NCBI GenBank assembly: GCA_018896765.1
Contig: JAHILZ010000092.1
Span: forward strand, 1 to 23,219
Length of the DNA: 23,219 nucleotides
Direction: 5' to 3'
Source: Patescibacteria group bacterium
Lineage (GTDB): Bacteria; Patescibacteriota; Minisyncoccia; JAHIHE01
Shown: positions 21,256 through 23,219 of the stretch, in pieces
How the letters are laid out: each line of letters starts with the position of its first letter
How positions within the stretch are numbered: the first letter of the stretch is position 1
Program-made: the position numbers and the translations under genes
The notes under the pieces: generated by a model
What the model was told of the DNA's origin: nothing
Database searches by the model: none
The model's input: the letters and a program-made list of their open reading frames with translations, nothing else

Positions 21256-21300
21256 CAATTTTAAATTTAAAATTTTAAAACAATTTCAAATGAAATAATT

Positions 21301-21486
21301 TTAAAACTCATCTTCTTCTATAACTAATTTTCTTTCTTTTTTTTCTCCTGCTTCTTCTGTTTTTATTTCTGGCTCTATTTCTGTCTCTACTTTTGGCTTC
21401 TTTTCAACCATACGCTTTTTATTCCCAATAGTAACTTCTATATATTCTTTTTTCGCTTCTTCTGGAACAAATTTCTCTGAATCCAT
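21301..21486 (-). CDS. Small highly charged protein, 61 aa
   Basis: A 61-residue, Glu/Lys-rich, probably disordered protein. Residues ~12-28 (KKEYIEVTIGNKKRMVEKK) could form a short strand; the rest alternates Glu and Lys (EIEPEIKTEEAGEKKERK). I do not recognise it. It lies between the 23S and 5S genes, with a TTGACA-17-TACTAT promoter at 21515-21543 but no Shine-Dalgarno. The promoter argues that the region is transcribed; the coding call rests on the ORF, composition and promoter, and it could instead be that this promoter mainly serves the 5S. Confidence 0.55.
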   Translation of the reverse strand: MDSEKFVPEEAKKEYIEVTIGNKKRMVEKKPKVETEIEPEIKTEEAGEKKERKLVIEEDEF

Positions 21487-21514
21487 GATTTTATTTTAAT
21501 TATGATTACTAATT

Positions 21515-21543
21515 ATAGTATCACTAATTTTATAAAATGTCAA
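21515..21543 (-). promoter_or_regulatory. Promoter for the 61-aa ORF and 5S rRNA, -35 provided by repeat copy C
   Basis: Minus strand TTGACA (21543-21538), 17-bp spacer, TACTAT (21520-21515). The TTGAC is the terminal part of copy C. Confidence 0.68.
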
Positions 21544-21604
21544 CCCCTGTTAAATGGATCGTAAAAACAATCCAAAATTTATTAAAATTTTATTTAACGG
21601 GGTA
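21539..21604 (-). repeat. Three-way-junction palindromic element, copy C
   Basis: Minus strand: CCCCGTTAAAT, AAAATT..AATTTT hairpin, GGATTG..CGATCC hairpin, ATTTAACAGGGG. One pair in the third helix is mismatched. It matches copy B over nearly the whole length on the opposite strand. Confidence 0.8.
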
Positions 21605-21767
21605 AATACCCTAAATTCGTATTCCCTTAAATTTATATTTATATAGTTCTAATCATCTTCAATAAACAAATCTTTTTTATTTTCCGCGTAAATCCGCGTG
21701 TATATCCGCGTATGTTCCGCGATTACTAACAACCACTAATTGCCGGTTAAAGTAAGTTATAAAAAAC
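21605..21767. other. Spacer downstream of 23S with CCGCGT repeats
   Basis: No gene seen. Four CCGCG cores occur at about 10-11-bp spacing in 21683-21722 (TTCCGCGTAAAT, CCGCGTGTATA, TCCGCGTATG, TTCCGCG). The rest is A+T-rich without clear structure. Confidence 0.6.
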
Positions 21768-22831
<1,064 letters not shown>

Positions 22832-23219
22832 CATTTACTTTGTTCTGTTTTAAACTTAAAACAGAACGGATGTAATTACTATCCCTCTATGTCGCCATAG
22901 AGATAGGATCATATCTTGTCATCTTTTTATCGATGACTTTGGCGTTTGATCTCTGAGGATTCCAGAAATCGTGCCGGCACTTTCCGATTCATTTGTTCGA
23001 TGGTTTTTGCTATTTTTATCATACCAATTTCCGTTAAATGTTCTTTTTCGAGAAACATTTCGACAATAGTTACAAACTTCTCAAAATCAAATTTCTTAGC
23101 AGTTTGTAATTTATGTTTTTGGAAAAAAGGAATAATAAATTTAGTTAAATCACCTACTGATCTTACACAATAGCGGGATAAATTCTCTTTGTGGTTATCT
23201 TTTCTTGTATTCACATAGA
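22832..23219 (-). mobile_element. Group I intron in 23S rRNA at the L1931 site (3' part)
   Basis: The rRNA match breaks upstream of AGCGAAATTCC; the preceding base is G (22832), fitting a terminal omega-G and insertion after E. coli position 1931, a known group I intron site. Intron signatures on the minus strand: AAGATATGATCC (22917-22906), resembling the conserved S/P7 3' strand AAGATATAGTCC; a P9 hairpin with GCGA tetraloop (22905-22880); and a perfect peripheral hairpin GTTCTGTTTTAA..TTAAAACAGAAC (22867-22842). An endonuclease ORF fills the rest. The 5' half of the intron is outside the window. Confidence 0.88.
22927..23219 (-). CDS. LAGLIDADG homing endonuclease, C-terminal part
   Basis: The frame is open to the window edge (…YVNTRKDNHKENLSRY…), so the start and the LAGLIDADG helix are outside. 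What is visible is the C-terminal region of a single-motif LAGLIDADG enzyme: a strand NTRKDN, then SRYCVRSVGDLTKFIIPFF (typical 'L..ii.fF..h.L.t.K'), KFDFEKFVTIVEMF and HLTEIGMIKIAKTIEQMN. Such enzymes cut intronless 23S genes to spread the intron. Stop TAA is at 22929-22927, only 10 nt upstream of the P7 3' strand, so the ORF is nested in a peripheral loop of the intron core (P6 or P8 likely). An internal GTG at 23214 is not the true start. Confidence 0.88.
   Translation of the reverse strand, partial: YVNTRKDNHKENLSRYCVRSVGDLTKFIIPFFQKHKLQTAKKFDFEKFVTIVEMFLEKEHLTEIGMIKIAKTIEQMNRKVPARFLESSEIKRQSHR

Noticed and set aside
21062..21298. 78-residue plus-strand ORF across the 5S gene
   Set aside because: It runs antisense through the 5S rRNA and its flanking palindrome.
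22946..23173. 75-residue plus-strand ORF in the intron
   Set aside because: It is antisense to the LAGLIDADG endonuclease frame, which has clear family features.

Overview
The window looks like part of a Candidate Phyla Radiation (Patescibacteria) genome, most likely Parcubacteria-like. The reasons are: low G+C; short, often Shine-Dalgarno-less genes; a 23S rRNA gene interrupted by a group I intron carrying a LAGLIDADG endonuclease; compact housekeeping proteins; and many palindromic intergenic repeats. The lineage is inferred from these traits, not from a database search.

Layout. 1-117 is a 7-bp tandem repeat. 220-2499 (minus) is a translation block, rpsB-tsf-ricT. rpmE (plus) and an orphan gene (minus) converge on back-to-back terminators at 3134-3198. 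4034-4846 is a RelB/RelE-type toxin-antitoxin operon with a third small gene. 5050-5289 encodes a small Cys-rich protein. 5619-8406 (plus) carries prfA, prmC and a membrane-anchored protein. 8532-13750 (minus) is a restriction-modification operon: lexA, a nuclease-methylase fusion, a DUF3800 protein, a trypco2-like protein and hsdS. 13860-18504 (minus) holds envelope and ribosome genes: a membrane-anchored protein, rodA, a zinc-ribbon protein, rplY and a lytic transglycosylase. 18641-19293 has no ORF but has a consensus promoter, nested helices and an intrinsic terminator, and is proposed as a roughly 650-nt noncoding RNA. 19350-20971 contains two orphan genes. 21111-21228 is the 5S rRNA gene, and 21768 to the window end is the 3' part of the 23S rRNA gene plus its intron (all minus).

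Most notable: (i) the unidentified large structured RNA; (ii) an R-M operon led by LexA from an apparently leaderless promoter with a 12-bp operator palindrome, whose modification subunit carries its own PD-(D/E)XK domain (BcgI-like) and which also contains DUF3800 and trypco2-like genes; (iii) three copies of a ~65-bp element predicted to fold as a three-way junction with compensatory changes, two of which supply the -35 box of a neighbouring gene; (iv) a palindrome inserted in frame inside prmC; (v) a large hairpin expansion of helix 98 in the 23S rRNA.
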